DNA of 64,000 nt from CAVUCH01 sp963763095 (GTDB lineage Bacteria; Acidobacteriota; Vicinamibacteria; Vicinamibacterales; JAENWD01): NCBI GenBank assembly GCA_963763095.1, contig CAVXNR010000018.1, positions 1 to 64,000 of the forward strand, given 5' to 3'. Under the pieces are notes generated by a model. It saw only the letters and a list, made by a program, of their open reading frames with translations, searched no databases and was not told the origin of the DNA. Below, piece by piece: positions 19,237-28,532 of the stretch (position 1 is its first letter; each line of letters opens with the position of its first letter). A program made the position numbers and the translations under genes.

Positions 19237-19258
19237 GGCCGGCTGCTCATCGCCGGCC
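19237..19258. terminator. GC-rich hairpin between convergent genes
   Basis: GGCCGGC, loop TGCTCATC, GCCGGCC lies in the 64-bp gap between the fucosidase stop and the PHP gene stop. It has no T run, so it would be an imperfect bidirectional terminator. Confidence 0.5.
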
Positions 19259-19261
19259 CGG

Positions 19262-19951
19262 CTACTCGTCCAGACGCGCAGGGGGCAACAGCCCTCCGAG
19301 CACCATCTGCGGAAAGAGCCACGCCGCCTGCAGCACCGGGAGCGGCATCGTGCGCACCTCGGTACGGCCGTGGCGAATCGCGTCGCAGATCGCGTCGGCG
19401 TCCGGCGATGCATCCACGAGCGTGTACGTGGTGCCCATCTGCGCGAGCAGGTGGAGGTCCGTGTTACCTACGAGCGGCTTGCGGTGGGCGCGTGCCCACG
19501 CGATCGCCCGCCCGTTGAAGTTCACGTACCGCGTGTACATCGCGTTGATCTCGATGGCGTCCACCCAGGCGGCGTGCGCGTCGAGTCGTGTGCCCATTGC
19601 ACTCCCAATCGGGTAGAACGCGTGCGGCACGACCACGAGACCGCGGGGATGTGCCGCCTTCAACCGCGGGATATCGTCAAAGCGCCGTACCGCTGCCGTC
19701 GCCTGCCGTGGAAAGTTGATCAGCAGGACGTGCTTGCCCTGAATTGTCCGCTCGATCCCTGGGAGCAGCACGAACCCGCGCTCGCGGGCCCACGCCGCGT
19801 CTGTCGTGCTGTCGTTCTGGATGTCGTGGAGGGTGATGGCCAGCGCGTGGTACCCCAGCCCGATCGCGTGCTCGACCAGCTGGCGCGTCGAGTGCGCCAC
19901 ACGATCGGCCCGGTCCTGTGCGGTGTGTGCGTGCAGTTCGACCTTCAGCAT
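19262..19951 (-). CDS. PHP-domain metal-dependent phosphoesterase
   Basis: ATG 19951 gives MLKVELHAHTAQD, with the first PHP metal motif H-A-H. Further metal-ligand positions appear in LGYHALAITLHDI, LLPGIERTIQGKHVLLINFP, LVVVPHAFYPIGSAM and the final GNTDLHLL. Length 229 aa, usual for single-domain PHP proteins that hydrolyse phosphate esters. The substrate cannot be told from sequence. Convergent with the fucosidase and divergent from the MBL-fold gene, with a 99-bp gap that must hold both promoters. The longer in-frame extension upstream of 19951 is Arg/Ala-rich non-coding sequence, so the ATG choice is secure. Confidence 0.85.
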   Translation of the reverse strand: MLKVELHAHTAQDRADRVAHSTRQLVEHAIGLGYHALAITLHDIQNDSTTDAAWARERGFVLLPGIERTIQGKHVLLINFPRQATAAVRRFDDIPRLKAAHPRGLVVVPHAFYPIGSAMGTRLDAHAAWVDAIEINAMYTRYVNFNGRAIAWARAHRKPLVGNTDLHLLAQMGTTYTLVDASPDADAICDAIRHGRTEVRTMPLPVLQAAWLFPQMVLGGLLPPARLDE

Positions 19952-20050
19952 GGGACCCGGGTGCGCATCGCCGCATCGTACCATCGAAGGTCCGACTGCC
20001 GGGCGGGCGACCGGCCTTCCGCGATCGTTGCACGCTGAGCGTGTACATTG

Positions 20051-21010
20051 ATGGCCGTGACTCCGCCCCGCTTCGACGGCCGCCGGTATGACAACCCCGG
20101 CGAGTCGGCCAGCCGCACGTTGCGTGAGCTGCTGCGCTGGCAGTTCACCGCGGTGCGAAGGCCGTGGCCGGCGTGGGTGGAGCAGGAGCACGCTGTCGCG
20201 CTGCCGCAGGCGGTGCCGACCGCCACGCTGGCATTGACCTTCGTCAACCACTCGACGTTTCTGCTGCAAACGGGCGCCGCAACGATTCTCACCGACCCGG
20301 TCTGGTGCGATCGCGCCAGTCCTCGTGCCGTTCGCCGGCCCGCGCCGCGTCCACGCGCCCGGCGTGCCTTTCGATTGGCTGCCGCGGATCGACATCGTCC
20401 TGGTCAGCCACAATCACTACGACCACATGGACCTCCACACGCTCAGGCGGCTCGAAGCCCGCGATCGCCCGCGGTTCGTCACCGGCACGGGTAACGGCCC
20501 ATTCCTGCGCGCACGAGGGCTGTCGCGGGTGGACGAGCTCACGTGGTGGCAGTCGATCGATCTCGGGGCCGTTCGCCTCACGATGGGGCCGGCGCAGCAC
20601 TTCTCGGCGCGAACCCCGTTCGATCGCAACCGGACGCTGTGGGGCAGCTTCGTGATCGAAGGCGATTGGCCGCGCGTCTTCTTCGCCGCGGACACGGGCT
20701 ACTGGCGGCACTTCGAGGAGGTGCGCGCGCGCGTTCGGCGCCATCGACGCTCGCGCTCCTGCCGATCGGCGCGTACGAGCCCCGCTGGTTCATGCGGCCC
20801 GCCCACATGAACCCGGCGGACGCGGTGCAGGCGCACCTCGATCTGCAGGCACGGTTGAGCGTGGCCATGCACTTCGGCACGTTCCGGCTCACCGATGAGG
20901 CCTGGGACGATCCGCCGCAGCATCTCGGCGAGGCGCTCGATGCGCGCGGGGTGCCGCGCGACAGGTTCCGTGTGCTTCGTCCCGGGGAGACACTGATTGT
21001 TCCATCCTGA
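20051..21010 (+). CDS. MBL-fold hydrolase, NAPE-PLD/UlaG-like, frameshifted
   Basis: ATG 20051 starts MAVTPPRFDGRRYDNPGESA. The metallo-beta-lactamase core has VNHSTFLLQTG and TDPVW; after a frame change near 20320, RIDIVLVSHNHYDHMDLHTL gives the HxHxDH zinc site. Then LTMGPAQHFSARTPFDRNRT, LWGSFVIEGDWPRVFFAADT and, after a second change near 20725, LALLPIGAYEPRWFMRPAHM and VAMHFGTFRLTDE follow. The order and the GAYEPRWFM motif match bacterial relatives of N-acyl-phosphatidylethanolamine phospholipase D. It may hydrolyse a phosphodiester in membrane lipid metabolism; substrate unproven. About 319 aa. It runs straight into the PLP-enzyme gene, 21 bp downstream, probably one transcript. Confidence 0.8.
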
Positions 21011-21031
21011 CCTTCTCCACGAGGTTTTCTG

Positions 21032-22162
21032 ATGCATATCGAAACGCTGGCCGTCCACGCGGGCTCGCCCGTCGACCCGAAGACTGGTGCGGTGACACCG
21101 CCGATCCATCTCTCGACCACGTTCGAGCGCGCGCCGGACGGGAGCTTTCCGGGGGGGTTCATCTATTCCCGCGCGGGCAATCCGAACCGGCAGGCGCTCG
21201 AAGCGTGCCTGGCGCAGCTCGAGGGCGGCGCCGCTGCAGCGGCGTTCTCGTCCGGCCAGGCTGCGACGTTCGCGATCCTGCAGTCGCTCGGCCCGGGCGA
21301 TCACGTGATCGCGCCGGAGGATGCGTACTACGGCACGGCGGATCTGCTGCTCGATCACTTCAGTCATTGGGGCCTCGAGACCACGCTGGCCGATATGACG
21401 AACCCGGCAGCGGTCGAAGCCGCGGTGCGGCCGAATACGCGGCTGCTCTGGGTGGAGACACCGTCGAATCCGCGTATCCGGGTGACGGACATCGCCGCGC
21501 TCGTGGACATCGCCAGGCGTGCGTCGGCCCGGGTGGCGTGTGACAACACGTGGGCCACGCCGATGCTGCAGCACCCGCTGCAGCTCGGGGCCGATCTCGT
21601 GATGCACGCGACGACCAAGTACCTCGGCGGGCACAGCGACATCCTCGGCGGCGCGGTTGTCGCACGCGAAAATGACGAGTTCTTCGCGCGGATCCGTCAG
21701 GTGCAGAACGCAGCCGGTGCGGTGCCGTCACCGTTCGAGTCCTGGCTCGTCATGCGCGGCATCCGCACGCTGCCGTACCGGATGCGGGCCCACTCGGCGA
21801 ACGCGCTGGCGATCGCGCGCTATCTCGTGGCACATCCCCGGATCGAGCACGTCTACTACCCTGGGCTGGAGACGGACGCCGGTTATGCCGTTGCCTCGCG
21901 GCAGATGTCCCTGCCCGGGGGGATGCTGTCCTTCCTGCTCCGTGGCGCCGGTCGCGAGGAGACCATGGCCATGAGCGCGCGGCTGCAGATCTTCACGCGC
22001 GCAACGAGCCTCGGCGGTCCCGAGAGCCTGATCGAGCACCGTGCGTCGATCGAAGGTCCGCGCACGCGCGCGCCGGAGAACCTGCTCCGGGTGTCGGTCG
22101 GCCTCGAGCACCACGAGGATCTGATCGCGGACCTGGCGCAGGCGCTGGGGGAGGGGCGCTAA
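21032..22162 (+). CDS. Cys/Met-metabolism PLP enzyme (cystathionine gamma-synthase/lyase family)
   Basis: Intact, 376 aa. It opens MHIETLAVHAGSPVDPKTGA and VTPPIHLSTTFER. PLP contacts are seen in YSRAGNPNRQALEACLAQLE, SSGQAATFAIL and ACDNTWATP, and the Schiff-base Lys lies in HATTKYLGGHSD. The C-terminal domain ends SLGGPESLIEHRASIEGPRT. Members catalyse gamma-synthase, gamma-lyase or beta-lyase reactions in transsulfuration or sulfhydrylation; the sequence does not settle which. Its TAA stop is the first TAA of a GGGCTAA repeat array. Start ATG 21032 is preceded by ACGAGG. Confidence 0.88.
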   Translation: MHIETLAVHAGSPVDPKTGAVTPPIHLSTTFERAPDGSFPGGFIYSRAGNPNRQALEACLAQLEGGAAAAAFSSGQAATFAILQSLGPGDHVIAPEDAYYGTADLLLDHFSHWGLETTLADMTNPAAVEAAVRPNTRLLWVETPSNPRIRVTDIAALVDIARRASARVACDNTWATPMLQHPLQLGADLVMHATTKYLGGHSDILGGAVVARENDEFFARIRQVQNAAGAVPSPFESWLVMRGIRTLPYRMRAHSANALAIARYLVAHPRIEHVYYPGLETDAGYAVASRQMSLPGGMLSFLLRGAGREETMAMSARLQIFTRATSLGGPESLIEHRASIEGPRTRAPENLLRVSVGLEHHEDLIADLAQALGEGR

Positions 22163-22348
22163 GGGCTAAGGGCTGAAGGGCTAAGGGCTAAGGGCTGAAG
22201 GGCTGGAAGGGCTGAAGGCTGAAGGTGCTAAGGGCCAGGGGCTTGCAGTTCCGGAGACATGTGGCGGAACGTGGAGCCGGGACTCAACCCCGGCGGATGA
22301 TGACAGCTTTCAACCTTCCGCCCTTAGCCTTTAGCCTTTAGCCCTCAG
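22160..22348. repeat. GGGCTAA/TTAGCCC array 1 (hairpin-forming)
   Basis: The left block (22160-22243) is made of CTAAGGGCTAAGGG and GGGCTGAAGG units; the right block (22316-22348) has CCCTTAGCCTTTAGCC units in reverse orientation. The blocks flank about 70 bp that includes a GAGCCGGGACTCAACCCCGG hairpin. It sits between convergent genes, and its first unit supplies the stop codon of the PLP enzyme. Confidence 0.85.
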
Positions 22349-22358
22349 CCGCGACCTG

Positions 22359-23120
22359 TCACCCGATCAGGAGACTGCAGCACGTGACCGCGCCCTCCGC
22401 CTTGGAAATCTCTGATATGTCGAGCAGCCGCACGTCGATGCCTTCCGCCCGCAGGCGCTCTGCCGTCTCGGGGCACGATGCCGCGTAGAGCACGGACCCC
22501 GCGGCGAGGAGAGCGTTGGCCCCGTGCGGTTCGCGCGGGTCGACCTCGACCAGGTGGCAGCCGCCGAATGCGGTCGCCGGCACCCACCGCGGGTTGACGA
22601 GCAGCGTGTTCGATGCGACCTGAGTGACGCCGGACTTCAGGTGGAGACAGCCGTCCACCGGCACCGCAGTGACCGTGTAGCCGAGGGGCTCCACGAGATC
22701 GTTCAGTTGACGAATGCCCTCGTCATTCGTGCGGCCCGAACGGCCCACGAACAGGCGGGTGCCGATCCGCAGCACGTCCCCGCCGTCCACAGTGGCCGGC
22801 CCGGTGATGTGCGCGAGCGGCCTGACGCCTGCCAGGGCCTCGGCTACGCTGATCGTTTCCGGACGCCGGGCTGGTGCCCCGGGCCTCGTGATGATCGCCA
22901 CCTCCTCGAGCACCACGGCGGTGTCTTCCACGAACACCGAATCCGGCAAATGGGGCTGTGCCTCGAGCTGGTGAATCGTGAACCCGAGCCCGGCAAGCGC
23001 CTCCTCGTACGCGGCAAGCTGTGCCGCGGCGAGGTCGACATCGATCGCCTCACGATGGAGATGCGTGAGCTCGCACCGGGGCATCGCAGGGCTGATCGCG
23101 CGGGTGAGAGCAGTCGGCAC
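22359..23120 (-). CDS. Dimethylarginine dimethylaminohydrolase-like amidinotransferase-fold hydrolase
   Basis: Intact, 253 aa, ATG 23120. The order of motifs fits the DDAH/arginine deiminase fold: LTHLHREAIDVDLA, QPHLPDSVFVEDTAVVLEEV, TVDGGDVLRIGTRLFVGRSG, catalytic His in VDGCLHLKSGVTQV, and the nucleophile Cys in AEGAVTCCSLLIG at the C-terminus. Such enzymes hydrolyse N-methylated arginine or arginine-like substrates to citrulline plus an amine. No arginine pathway genes are adjacent, so the physiological substrate is open. The next gene on the strand, a P1-family peptidase, starts upstream with only 31 bp between, so they are probably cotranscribed. Confidence 0.85.
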   Translation of the reverse strand: MPTALTRAISPAMPRCELTHLHREAIDVDLAAAQLAAYEEALAGLGFTIHQLEAQPHLPDSVFVEDTAVVLEEVAIITRPGAPARRPETISVAEALAGVRPLAHITGPATVDGGDVLRIGTRLFVGRSGRTNDEGIRQLNDLVEPLGYTVTAVPVDGCLHLKSGVTQVASNTLLVNPRWVPATAFGGCHLVEVDPREPHGANALLAAGSVLYAASCPETAERLRAEGIDVRLLDISEISKAEGAVTCCSLLIG

Positions 23121-23151
23121 GGCGAACAGATATCTTGCGCCGAGGCATGCG

Positions 23152-24372
23152 TCAGCGGCCGGCCGCCAGCCGGTTGTACTTCCGCAGGACGTCCTTCAAG
23201 CGGTCGTGCGGCAGGGCGTACACGGTGTGGCCGTCCACACCCGTCATCGTCTCCGCGGCCACGAGCGCGTTGACGATGGCTTCTTCCGTTGCCTGGGTGG
23301 TGGCATCGAAGAGCGGGGAGATGCGCTCGTTCGGCAGCATGGCGAGCGTCGCGATGTCGGCGGTCTTGCTGCCTTCCGGATTCGCGGTCGAGAACGCAAT
23401 GAAGATATCGCCGGAGGAGTTGCCGCCGCGGCCGCCGACGATGCCGATGCCGAGCGGCACTCGCCGGGCCAGGCGCTTCAACTGGTGCGGCAGCAGCGGC
23501 GCATCGGTGGCGACGACGACGATGATCGAGCCGGTGTCTTCATCCAGGGGCGGCGGCGTGGACACCCGCTGCAGGTCGGTAATCTCGCGGCCCACTGGTA
23601 CGCCCGCGATCGTCAGCAGATCCCGGCTGCCGTAGTTCGCCTGGACGAGCACGCCGATCGTGTAGCCGCCGTCCTCCGTGCGCAGCACGCGGGACGCCGT
23701 GCCGATGCCGCCCTTGAACCCGTGGCAGATCATCCCGGTGCCGCCGCCGACATTGCCTTCGGCCACCGGGCCGCCGCGCGCCCCATCCAGCGCCTGGAAC
23801 ACATGCGTCTTCGTGACGTGGAACCCGTCGATGTCGTTCAGGAACCCATCCCACGTCTCCGCGACGACAGGAAGGCTGAAGTCGCCTGAATAGCCCTCGC
23901 TTCTGCCGCGCCGCACGTTCCACTCGATGACGGCGTCGCGCACCACACCCACGCTGTGCGTGTTGGTGATGAGAATAGGGGAGCCGAGGAATCCCGATTC
24001 GTCCACCCACGTGGTGCCGGTCATCTCGCCGTTGCCGTTGAGGGAGTACCACCCGGCGAACACGCGGTCGCGGAACGCGCGGCCCTTCGGCAGGATCGCG
24101 GTGACGCCGGTGCGCACCGGCCCCTTGCCGCGCACCAGCGGGCCGTCGCCGGAGATGAGGGTCGTGTGCCCGACCTCGACGCCGGCCACATCCGTGATCG
24201 CGTTGAGGGATCCTGGGGAGCCGTCGAAAGGGACGCCCAGATCACGCGCGCGCGGTTTCTGCTGCGCGAGCGTCGCCGTCGATCCGGCCGACCAGGTGAA
24301 GCCCACGAGCGTGGCGGCACAGAGGAGGACCAGGCGCCGGGGAGATGAGATGTGCAACAGGCTGACCTCCAT
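23152..24372 (-). CDS. P1 (DmpA/S58) family aminopeptidase, exported
   Basis: ATG 24372 gives MEVSLLHISSPRRLVLLCAA and a signal helix ending near STATLAQQ. The mature enzyme has ITDVAGVEVGHTTLISGDG, VRTGVTAILPKGRAF, NGNGEMTGTTWVDESGFLGS, and the self-processing/nucleophile region VGGRGGNSSGDIFIAFSTAN. Length 406 aa, normal for DmpA-like peptidases, which cleave themselves before a Ser and then release N-terminal residues from peptides, including D-residues in some members. A longer in-frame start at 24399 would only translate a REP repeat, so 24372 is preferred. Intact. Confidence 0.88.
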   Translation of the reverse strand: MEVSLLHISSPRRLVLLCAATLVGFTWSAGSTATLAQQKPRARDLGVPFDGSPGSLNAITDVAGVEVGHTTLISGDGPLVRGKGPVRTGVTAILPKGRAFRDRVFAGWYSLNGNGEMTGTTWVDESGFLGSPILITNTHSVGVVRDAVIEWNVRRGRSEGYSGDFSLPVVAETWDGFLNDIDGFHVTKTHVFQALDGARGGPVAEGNVGGGTGMICHGFKGGIGTASRVLRTEDGGYTIGVLVQANYGSRDLLTIAGVPVGREITDLQRVSTPPPLDEDTGSIIVVVATDAPLLPHQLKRLARRVPLGIGIVGGRGGNSSGDIFIAFSTANPEGSKTADIATLAMLPNERISPLFDATTQATEEAIVNALVAAETMTGVDGHTVYALPHDRLKDVLRKYNRLAAGR

Positions 24373-24434
24373 GTCAGCAGGGCTGAAGCCCTGCCCCACT
24401 GCATGTCAGCAGGGCTGAAGCCCTGCCCCACGCT
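24371..24434. repeat. REP-like palindrome, two tandem 32-bp units
   Basis: Two copies of ATGTCAGCAGGGCTGAAGCC followed by CTGCCCCAC, with the same core palindrome as at 14035-14110. They lie directly upstream of the P1 peptidase start; the first unit overlaps the start codon region, so the repeat forms part of the 5' leader. Confidence 0.85.
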
Positions 24435-24518
24435 GTCGCGCGAGCGCGTCAGCAGCAGCTGACTCCACGCCTGCAGCACACCGAGCGCCCAGCGCCCAGC
24501 GCCTACGCGCCCAGTGAA

Positions 24519-26354
24519 TCACGACCTCTCCGGCGCCAGTTCCCACAGCTCCGGCGAGCGCCACACGCGGTACTTGAGCAGGGCGCGCTCGTGGCCGAAT
24601 TCCTTCGGCAGCCGATCGTAGAACTTGTCGAAGTGCTCTTCGTGCGCCTTGACGTCCTCACCTTGCGCCTCGCGGTTCACGCTCATCAGCTGATTGAACC
24701 GCTCGCGCGAGAAGTCGAGGCCATTCCAGCAGATGTCCTCGTAGCGTGGCATCCACCCGAGCGGGCTCTCGACGCCGCGGCCGCGGCCGTGCACGCGATC
24801 GACGATCCAGTTCAGCACACGCATGTTCTCGCGGAAGCCGGGCCAGAGGAACGCTCCGCGCTCGTCCTTGCGGAACCAGTTCACCCGGAAGATCCGCGGC
24901 GGATCCGGCACGTGACGGCCGAAGTTGAGCCAATGTGAGAAGTAGTCGCCCATGTTGTAGCCGCAGAACGGCAGCATCGCCATCGGATCGCGCCGCATGG
25001 CCGGCTGCCCCTCGGCCGCAGCCGTAGCCTCCGAGCCCATCGTTGCCGCGAGATACACCCCGTGCGCCCAGTTGAACGACTGGAAGACGAGCGGGACGTC
25101 GTGGCTCTGCCTGCCCCCGAAGATGAAGGCGCTGACGGGCACACCGCGCGGGTCCTCCCAATCAGGATCGATCGACGGACACTGCGCCGCGGGTGCGGTG
25201 AAGCGCGCATTGGGGTGCGCCGCCGCGTCTGTGGACGCAGGCGTCCAATCGCGGCCCCGCCAGTCGATCAGGTGAGCGGGCGGGTCGCTCATTCCCTCCC
25301 ACCACACGTCCCCATCGTCTGTCAGCGCGACGTTGGTGAAGATGCAGTTTGCCGCGAGCGTCGCCATTGCGTTCGGGTTCGATCTCGAGGAGGTGCCCGG
25401 CGCCACCCCGAAGAACCCGGCCTCCGGGTTGATCGCGTAGATGCGCCCGTCGAGCCCCGGCTTGATCCATGCGATGTCGTCGCCGACCGTCCAGACCTTC
25501 CATCCCTCGAACCCTTGCGGCGGAATCATCATCGCGAAGTTCGTCTTGCCGCATGCGCTCGGGAACGCGGCACACACGTAGGTCTTTTCGCCGTCGGGCC
25601 GCTCCACGCCCACGATCAGCATGTGCTCCGCCAGCCAGCCCTCGTCCCGCGCCATGACGCTGGCGACGCGGAGGGCGAAACACTTCTTGCCGAGCAGCGC
25701 ATTCCCGCCATAGCCGCTGCCGAACGACCAGATCAGCCGCTCCTCTGGAAAGTGCGCGATGTAGGTGTTCTCGGGATTGCAGGGCCACGGCACGTCCGGC
25801 ACGCCAGGCTCGAGCGGCACACCGACCGAGTGCACGCACGGCACGAACTCGCCATCGTCGCCGAGCGCATCGAGGGCGCCCCGGCCCATGCGGGTCATGA
25901 TGCGCATGTTGACGACGACGTAGGGGGAGTCGGTGAGCTGGACACCGAGCTGCGAGATGGGAGAACCAATCGGGCCCATGCTGAACGGTATGACGTACAT
26001 CGTCCGGCCGCGCATGCAGCCGGTCGAGAGCTCCTGGAGGATCCCTTTCAGGTCCTTCGGCTGCATCCAGTTGTTGGTGGGGCCGGCGTCCCCCTTGCGG
26101 CGCGGGGCGATGAACGTGCGGTGCTCTACACGGGCGACATCACGCGGGTCTGAGCGGCACAGGTAACTGTTGGGCCGCTTCTCGGGGTTCAGCCGCACGG
26201 CCGTGCCGCTCGCCACCATGGCGGCGCAGAGCCGCTCGTTTTCCTGCTGCGAGCCGTCGCACCAGACAACGGCGTCAGGTTGACAGAGGGCGCGGAACTC
26301 CTCGACCCACGCAATCAACCTGGCGTGGCGGGTGGGAACGCTGGCGGTCAGCAT
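24519..26354 (-). CDS. pckG: Phosphoenolpyruvate carboxykinase (GTP)
   Basis: Intact, 611 aa from ATG 26354 (MLTASVPTRHARLIAWVEEF). Signature segments: FPSACGKTNFAM (kinase loop), GDDIAWIKPGLDGRIYAINP, PEAGFFGVAPGTS, and CVHSVG with NPENTYIAHFPEERLIWSFG; RVNWFRKDERGAFLWPGF lies near the C-terminus. It decarboxylates and phosphorylates oxaloacetate with GTP to phosphoenolpyruvate, the entry to gluconeogenesis. The reverse direction could feed C4 acids, which fits the methylmalonyl-CoA route at 56-62 kb. The promoter must lie in or beside the repeat array at 26427-26628, which fills most of the divergent gap to the GH13 gene. Confidence 0.95.
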   Translation of the reverse strand: MLTASVPTRHARLIAWVEEFRALCQPDAVVWCDGSQQENERLCAAMVASGTAVRLNPEKRPNSYLCRSDPRDVARVEHRTFIAPRRKGDAGPTNNWMQPKDLKGILQELSTGCMRGRTMYVIPFSMGPIGSPISQLGVQLTDSPYVVVNMRIMTRMGRGALDALGDDGEFVPCVHSVGVPLEPGVPDVPWPCNPENTYIAHFPEERLIWSFGSGYGGNALLGKKCFALRVASVMARDEGWLAEHMLIVGVERPDGEKTYVCAAFPSACGKTNFAMMIPPQGFEGWKVWTVGDDIAWIKPGLDGRIYAINPEAGFFGVAPGTSSRSNPNAMATLAANCIFTNVALTDDGDVWWEGMSDPPAHLIDWRGRDWTPASTDAAAHPNARFTAPAAQCPSIDPDWEDPRGVPVSAFIFGGRQSHDVPLVFQSFNWAHGVYLAATMGSEATAAAEGQPAMRRDPMAMLPFCGYNMGDYFSHWLNFGRHVPDPPRIFRVNWFRKDERGAFLWPGFRENMRVLNWIVDRVHGRGRGVESPLGWMPRYEDICWNGLDFSRERFNQLMSVNREAQGEDVKAHEEHFDKFYDRLPKEFGHERALLKYRVWRSPELWELAPERS

Positions 26355-26426
26355 CGATGCAGCTCCGGTGTGCGGACGCGTGAGGTGGCACGGGCCGGCA
26401 ATCACCGAAGTATAGCGTCGCGGGCC

Positions 26427-26628
26427 TAAGGGCTAAGGGCTCAAGGGCCAAGGGCTAACGGTCCGACAAACGTTTAACCGTTGACCGTTGACCGTTCACC
26501 GTTAACCGGTCAACCCGTTAACCGTGCCCTAGCCTTAGCCCTTAGCCCTTAGCCCTTAGCCCTTAGCCCTGCGGCCCTTAGCCCTTGGGCCCTTAGCCCT
26601 TAGCCCTTAGCCCTTGAGCCCTTAGCCC
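26427..26628. repeat. GGGCTAA/TTAGCCC array 2 with GTTAACCG-rich centre
   Basis: The left block (26427-26460) has GGGCTAAGGGCTCAAGGG units. The right block (26527-26628) has about a dozen CCCTTAG units in the opposite sense. Between them 26467-26526 repeats ACCGTTGACCGTTGACCGTT and GTTAACC variants, partly self-complementary. It occupies the divergent gap between pckG and the GH13 gene. Confidence 0.88.
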
Positions 26629-26649
26629 TGATGGAAGGTGTATCGTCGG

Positions 26650-28161
26650 ATGGGCCGCCTGCGCCGAGCCCGTCGCCTACCCATGCCCAGGTTGCCGCCC
26701 CGTCCCGTCATCTACGAGATCAACACGATCGCCTGGCTCGCCGGGTTGTCCCGGCGCGCGGGCTCCCCGGTGACGCTCGGCAGCGTGCCGGATGCCGAGT
26801 GGGACGTCTTGGCTGGCCTCGGAGTCGATGCCGTCTGGCTGATGGGTGTGTGGGAGCGCAGCCCCGCCGGGCTGGCGGTTGCGCTCGCGAACGCCGGATT
26901 GCGCGAGGAGTTCCGCCGCGCGCTGCCCGACGTGACGCTCGACGACATCGCGGCCTCGCCGTACTGCGTCCGCCGGTATGTGGCCGACGGCCGGTTCGGA
27001 GGACGTGCCGGCCTGGCCCTTGCGCGCGAGCAGCTGGCGCTGCGCGGCATCGGCCTGGTTCTCGACTTCGTGCCGAACCACCTCGCCCGCGACCACCCGT
27101 GGGTCGTGACGCATCCCGAGCGCTTCATTCAGGGTACCCCAGCCGATCTGGCCGCCGAACCTGACGCGTTCTTCCGCTCCGGGCCACACGTGATCGCGTG
27201 CGGGCGGGACCCGTATTTTCCGCCGTGGTCCGATGTCGCGCAGGTGAACGCCTTCTCACCGGGCCTGCGCGCCGGCAGCGTGGAGGCGCTCTGTGACATC
27301 GCCTCGCAGTGTGACGGCGTCCGCTGCGACATGGCGATGCTGCTCATGACCGACGTGTTCGCCGGCACGTGGGGACACCGCGCGGGCATTCCGCCGGACG
27401 AAGACTTCTGGCCCGCGGTGATCGGTCCCGTCCTGGCGCACGCGCCCCACTTCACGTTCGTTGCGGAGGCGTACTGGAATCGCGAGTGGGCCCTGCAGCG
27501 CCAGGGGTTCCGCTACTGCTACGACAAGCGGCTCTACGATCGGCTGGCCCACGGCGATGCCTCGGGCGTGCGGGAGCACCTGCGCGCGGACCGCGATTAC
27601 CAGGATGGCATGCTGCGCTTCATCGAGAATCATGACGAGCCGCGCGCGGCGGCGACGTTCGGACGAGAACGCTCGCGAGCCGCCGCCGTGCTCGTCGCCG
27701 CCGTGCCCGGGGCAATGCTCCTGCACGAGGGACAACTCGAGGCACGGACCGTGCGGCCTCCTGTCTTTCTCACACGCTGGCCGGACGAGCCGCCCGATGA
27801 AGGGTTGGGCGCGTTCTACAGGGCTTTGTTGAGGGAAATTCGCGCGCCCCTGTTCCGGAGAGGCGAGTGGACACTGCTCGCCTGCAGCGGGTGGGCCGAC
27901 AACGACAGCTTCCGTCACCTCGTGGCGTGCAGCTGGGCGGATGCCGGAGAGCGCGCGATCGTCATCGTCAACCTGTCAGATGCGCCGGCGCAGGCCCTGG
28001 TGATGCTCCCCTGGCCTGACATGGCAGCGCACGACTGGCGGATGGCGGACGTCTTCACGGGCGAGATCTTCGAGCGTGGCGGGCGCGACCTGGTGCACGG
28101 TCTGTACGTGGACCTGCCGCGATGGCAGGTCCACTGGTTGAGGGTCAGGCGCGCCGCTTGA
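26650..28161 (+). CDS. Alpha-amylase family glycosyl hydrolase (GH13)
   Basis: About 503 aa from ATG 26650, which has GGAAGG 11 bases upstream; GTG 26638 and ATG 26683 are alternatives. The barrel shows PVIYEINTIAWLAGLSRRAG, LGVDAVWLMGVWERSP, GLVLDFVPNHLARDHPWV, the nucleophile Asp in CDGVRCDMAMLLM, the acid/base Glu in FTFVAEAYWNREW and the third acidic residue in RFIENHDEPRAAATFGRE. A C-terminal beta domain (VIVNLSDAPAQALVMLPWPD) follows. No signal peptide is seen, so it probably acts in the cytoplasm on alpha-glucans or sucrose-like substrates; specificity cannot be set by eye. Intact. Confidence 0.85.
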   Translation: MGRLRRARRLPMPRLPPRPVIYEINTIAWLAGLSRRAGSPVTLGSVPDAEWDVLAGLGVDAVWLMGVWERSPAGLAVALANAGLREEFRRALPDVTLDDIAASPYCVRRYVADGRFGGRAGLALAREQLALRGIGLVLDFVPNHLARDHPWVVTHPERFIQGTPADLAAEPDAFFRSGPHVIACGRDPYFPPWSDVAQVNAFSPGLRAGSVEALCDIASQCDGVRCDMAMLLMTDVFAGTWGHRAGIPPDEDFWPAVIGPVLAHAPHFTFVAEAYWNREWALQRQGFRYCYDKRLYDRLAHGDASGVREHLRADRDYQDGMLRFIENHDEPRAAATFGRERSRAAAVLVAAVPGAMLLHEGQLEARTVRPPVFLTRWPDEPPDEGLGAFYRALLREIRAPLFRRGEWTLLACSGWADNDSFRHLVACSWADAGERAIVIVNLSDAPAQALVMLPWPDMAAHDWRMADVFTGEIFERGGRDLVHGLYVDLPRWQVHWLRVRRAA

Positions 28162-28435
28162 GCGTTCGCCCCGCGGTCCTGACGCGCTCCGGGTATTGCG
28201 CTTCCGGACGCTTCTCCTGGTTCATCGCATCGTCACGGCTGACGCCTTCGTCATGGCGCCGGTTGGTGCGATCCCAGTCGCCCCGCGCGATGTCCCGATT
28301 CCGGTCGCGCTGCAGCACCGGCGCGGCGCTGTCGCCCCGAATCTCCTCGCCGATTTCCTGCCGGACTCCCTGGATCGACTGACGATCCTTCTTCGGTGGT
28401 CCATCGTGCCGTCCCCGGACTCCTCGCTGGCCCAT
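28145..28435 (-). CDS. Small highly charged hypothetical protein (96 aa)
   Basis: ATG 28435 has a strong Shine-Dalgarno sequence (CAGGAGGCACACGACATG). The product (MGQRGVRGRHDGPPKKDRQS, RDRNRDIARGDWDRTNRRHD, ending TAGRTLKRRA) is dominated by Arg, Asp and Gln with almost no hydrophobic residues, so it is likely disordered. It has no Cys or membrane segment. Its end overlaps the last 17 bases of the GH13 gene on the other strand. Arg/Asp-rich tails of this sort resemble stress or nucleic-acid-binding proteins, but I cannot name a family. Confidence 0.55.
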   Translation of the reverse strand: MGQRGVRGRHDGPPKKDRQSIQGVRQEIGEEIRGDSAAPVLQRDRNRDIARGDWDRTNRRHDEGVSRDDAMNQEKRPEAQYPERVRTAGRTLKRRA

Positions 28436-28532
28436 GTCGTGTGCCTCCTGCGGCCACGACGTGCAGTGCCCATGCCACGCGGCGGTGAGCCGCTTGACAG
28501 TAAACTCACGCATTCGGAGAACAGAGGGAAAC

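Noticed and set aside
21010..21032. A SAM or other riboswitch ahead of the Cys/Met PLP enzyme
   Set aside because: Only 21 bp separate it from the upstream gene, too short for an aptamer.
26527..26628. The regular TTAGCCC repeats as a CRISPR array or a telomere-like end
   Set aside because: The unit is 7-8 bp with no spacers, no cas genes are in the window, and the arrays are internal with both orientations, so neither reading fits.
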